Source of the DNA: CAVVIO01 sp963748095
GTDB lineage: Bacteria > Bacteroidota > Bacteroidia > Bacteroidales > UBA10428
Reading direction: 5' to 3'
DNA: 7,798 bases
NCBI GenBank assembly: GCA_963748095.1
Contig: CAVVIO010000025.1
Location: 1 to 7,798, forward strand
Shown here one piece after another: positions 6,225 to 7,798 of the stretch. Position 1 is the stretch's first letter; each line of letters begins with the position of its first letter. The position numbers and the translations under genes are program-made. The notes beneath the pieces were generated by a model. The model saw only the letters and a list, made by a program, of their open reading frames with translations. It did not search any database and had not been told where the DNA came from.

Positions 6225-6234
6225 GGGTGCTGCA
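6225..6234 (+). repeat. Subterminal direct repeat, left copy (GGGTGCTGCA)
   Basis: This exact ten-base sequence recurs in the same orientation at 7773-7782. The left copy is 69 bases inside the left end and 15 bases before the transposase ATG. It could be a transposase-binding site or a regulatory element of the transposase leader. Its role is not known. Confidence 0.45.
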
Positions 6235-6249
6235 TGCTTATTTTTGGGT

Positions 6250-7773
6250 ATGTTTATACGCAAAAACAAGAATAGATCTGGTAGTTATTCCGTTCAGATA
6301 GTATCAAAATCTTCTGGGAAGTATAAATTGGTAAAAACTATAGGTAGTGGCAGAACAGAGCAAGAACTGCAGAAACTAACCTATCTTGCAAGACAAGAAT
6401 TAGAGCGTATAAATAGTCAACCTAAGCTTTTTGTATCAGAAACCGATACGGTTGTTGAACAAGTTTTTTCCGCTATAGATAATGCAAGTATTAGAACAAT
6501 TGGTCCGGAAATCATTTTTGGAAGGATTTACGATAGTATCGGTTTTAATTCCATAGGTGAGGAACTTTTCCGGCATTTAGTAATATCCAGACTAGTATTT
6601 CCATTGAGTAAGTTAAAAACGTTGGAGTATTTATATCGATTTCAGGGAGTATCTCTTGATATTGATGCTGTATATCGATTTCATGACAAATTAAATAACA
6701 AACTAAAAAACAAAGTCGAGCAGATCTCTTATTCACACACACTTAAGATACTGAAGAACGATATAAGCGTAGTTTTTTATGACATGACAACTCTATATTT
6801 TGAAGCCAGTGATGAAGATGATTTAAGAAAAACCGGATTTAGCAAAGATGGGAAACACCAAAATCCCCAGATATACTTGGGATTACTTGTAGGTTTAGGT
6901 GGCTATGCTATTGGATATGATATTTTTGAAGGGAATATATATGAAGGCCATACACTCATTCCATTTATTGAGAAGATAACCAATAAATTTGATTTGAATA
7001 AACCAGTTTTAGTTGCTGACGCAGGGCTTCTTTCAAAAGACAATATTAATGCTTTGAAAGATAAGGACTATGAATTTATTATTGGAGCAAGGATAAAAAA
7101 CGAACAGGGAAAAATAAAAGAACAATTATTAAAAAAAAGACTTGAAGATGGTCAAGTAATTAGTATACAAAAACAAGATGGTACCAGACTCATTGTCAAT
7201 TATTCATTGAAACGTGCCTCGAAGGACAAACATAACAGGAACAGAGGGCTAAATCGCCTGGAAAAGCAAATCAAGAAAGGTAAGCTAACCAAATCAAACA
7301 TTAATAATAGAGGATATAATAAATACCTTAAAATGGAAGGTCATGTATCAATAAATATTGATTATGAAAAATTCAATGTAGATAAGCAATGGGATGGACT
7401 TAAAGGATATATTACAAATTCAAAATTAAAGGATAAACAAATTATAGAAAATTATAAAAATCTTTGGCATATTGAAAGAGCATTCAGAATGTCAAAAACT
7501 GACTTAAAAATACGCCCGATTTATCATAGACTTAGGGATAGAATCGAAGCTCATATATGCATATCATTTACTGCTTATTGCATTTATAAGGAACTTGAGA
7601 GGGTGTTGGTAAAAGAAAAATCAAATTTATCTGTAAAAAAAGCTGCAGAATTAACACAAAACATGTATCAGATAATTTTCACTCTTCCTGAATCAAAACA
7701 TACAAAGTCAAAGCTCCTTAAAATGGATGATCAACAAGCCGAATTATATCAAATTGTAATGAAAAATTTTTAG
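6250..7773 (+). CDS. IS1634-type DDE transposase
   Basis: This transposase catalyses cut-and-paste movement of the element. It has 507 residues from the ATG at 6250. That start is preferred over the upstream in-frame TTG at 6217, because MFIRKNKNRSGSYSVQIVSK is the usual N-terminus of this family and residues upstream of it look non-coding. The first catalytic aspartate is D178 (VVFYDMTTLYF), the second D257 (PVLVADAGLLS), and the glutamate is E409 in WHIERAFRMSKTDLKIRPIY, the YREK-like region of IS4-superfamily enzymes. An inserted beta-rich and basic region (about 300-390) lies between the second D and E, as expected for IS4 relatives. The frame is uninterrupted and all three catalytic residues are present, so the enzyme may be active. 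No passenger gene is present. The stop TAG at 7771-7773 overlaps the right copy of the ten-base direct repeat by one base. Confidence 0.93.
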   Translation: MFIRKNKNRSGSYSVQIVSKSSGKYKLVKTIGSGRTEQELQKLTYLARQELERINSQPKLFVSETDTVVEQVFSAIDNASIRTIGPEIIFGRIYDSIGFNSIGEELFRHLVISRLVFPLSKLKTLEYLYRFQGVSLDIDAVYRFHDKLNNKLKNKVEQISYSHTLKILKNDISVVFYDMTTLYFEASDEDDLRKTGFSKDGKHQNPQIYLGLLVGLGGYAIGYDIFEGNIYEGHTLIPFIEKITNKFDLNKPVLVADAGLLSKDNINALKDKDYEFIIGARIKNEQGKIKEQLLKKRLEDGQVISIQKQDGTRLIVNYSLKRASKDKHNRNRGLNRLEKQIKKGKLTKSNINNRGYNKYLKMEGHVSINIDYEKFNVDKQWDGLKGYITNSKLKDKQIIENYKNLWHIERAFRMSKTDLKIRPIYHRLRDRIEAHICISFTAYCIYKELERVLVKEKSNLSVKKAAELTQNMYQIIFTLPESKHTKSKLLKMDDQQAELYQIVMKNF

Positions 7774-7782
7774 GGTGCTGCA
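7773..7782 (+). repeat. Subterminal direct repeat, right copy (GGGTGCTGCA)
   Basis: This is an exact copy of 6225-6234, starting at the last base of the transposase stop codon and ending 15 bases before the right end of the element. It is asymmetric with respect to the left copy (15 versus 69 bases from the respective end). Confidence 0.45.
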
Positions 7783-7784
7783 AC

Positions 7785-7797
7785 GCTGAAAACAGGA
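7785..7797 (-). repeat. Right terminal inverted repeat of the insertion sequence
   Basis: GCTGAAAACAGGA is the reverse complement of the left end at 12 of 13 positions. The window ends one base later, at 7798. Confidence 0.65.
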
Positions 7798-7798
7798 G

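Larger units (their letters stand above)
6156..7797 (+). mobile_element. Insertion sequence, IS1634-type (IS4 superfamily), apparently complete, about 1.64 kb
   Basis: The element carries one intact transposase gene between imperfect terminal inverted repeats: TCCTGTTTTCCGC at 6156-6168 and GCTGAAAACAGGA at 7785-7797, matching at 12 of 13 positions. The start codon lies 94 bases inside the left end and the stop 24 bases inside the right end, a reasonable geometry for this family. Target duplication cannot be checked, because only one base remains after the right end. IS1634 itself is known for long, variable target duplications. No host gene is visibly interrupted on the left. Confidence 0.78.

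Noticed and set aside
6217..6249. Upstream TTG start extending the transposase by 11 residues
   Set aside because: The extension lies over the GGGTGCTGCA repeat, and family members normally begin at MFIRK, corresponding to the ATG at 6250.
6063..6269. 68-codon minus-strand frame ending in GLLGSSVE, possibly the tail of an interrupted gene
   Set aside because: It runs across the left inverted repeat of the insertion sequence (6156-6168) and into the transposase start, so most of it would be IS DNA. I recognise no family. A remnant of a disrupted gene cannot be excluded, but the sequence does not support one.
1..7798. CRISPR arrays, tRNA or rRNA genes, toxin-antitoxin or defence genes
   Set aside because: I saw no regularly spaced repeats, tRNA-like folds, rRNA segments or recognisable defence proteins on either strand.

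Overview
The window looks like a stretch of chromosome from a Bacteroidota bacterium, most likely a Bacteroidales/Marinilabiliales-type lineage. The evidence is AT-rich DNA, starts without Shine-Dalgarno sequences, a TAnnTTTG-type -7 promoter element, and protein relatives (acyl-CoA ligase, ECF sigma factor, PAS-HisKA_3 kinase, IS1634-type transposase) of a kind I associate with that phylum. The lineage call is inference; no search was run.

Layout. (1) 1-1157 (+): the C-terminal ~60% of a long-chain fatty-acid-CoA ligase gene, heavily broken. I count nine frame changes between 1 and 690, followed by an undamaged C-terminal segment. (2) 1219-3769 (-): a regulatory block read leftwards. A soluble PAS-histidine kinase and a NarL/LuxR-type response regulator form a tight two-gene operon, followed after a 233-base gap by an ECF sigma factor without an adjacent anti-sigma gene. 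(3) 3770-3927: the divergent intergenic region, with a good -7 element for the kinase and a 10-bp-arm inverted repeat immediately upstream of it. (4) 3928-4156 (+): a 46-residue basic/acidic two-part small protein, followed by a strong intrinsic terminator. (5) 4185-5794 (+): a DUF432-type protein and a small MscS-type mechanosensitive channel, 14 bases apart, with nearly identical start leaders. (6) 5811-6155: about 345 bases with no gene I can support. (7) 6156-7797: an apparently complete IS1634-type (IS4 superfamily, DDE) insertion sequence with 12/13-matching terminal inverted repeats. The window stops one base after its right end.

How the parts may work together. The kinase, regulator and sigma factor form a signalling and transcription module whose trigger cannot be read from sequence: the kinase has a PAS domain and no membrane segment. 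The DUF432-MscS pair is probably an osmotic-shock channel and an accessory protein of unknown function. The divergent small protein is the least explained gene here. The ligase decay and the IS copy mark both edges of the window as genetically unstable. I see no CRISPR array, tRNA, rRNA or defence system. The strongest candidates for something undescribed are the 46-residue protein and the DUF432-MscS partnership.
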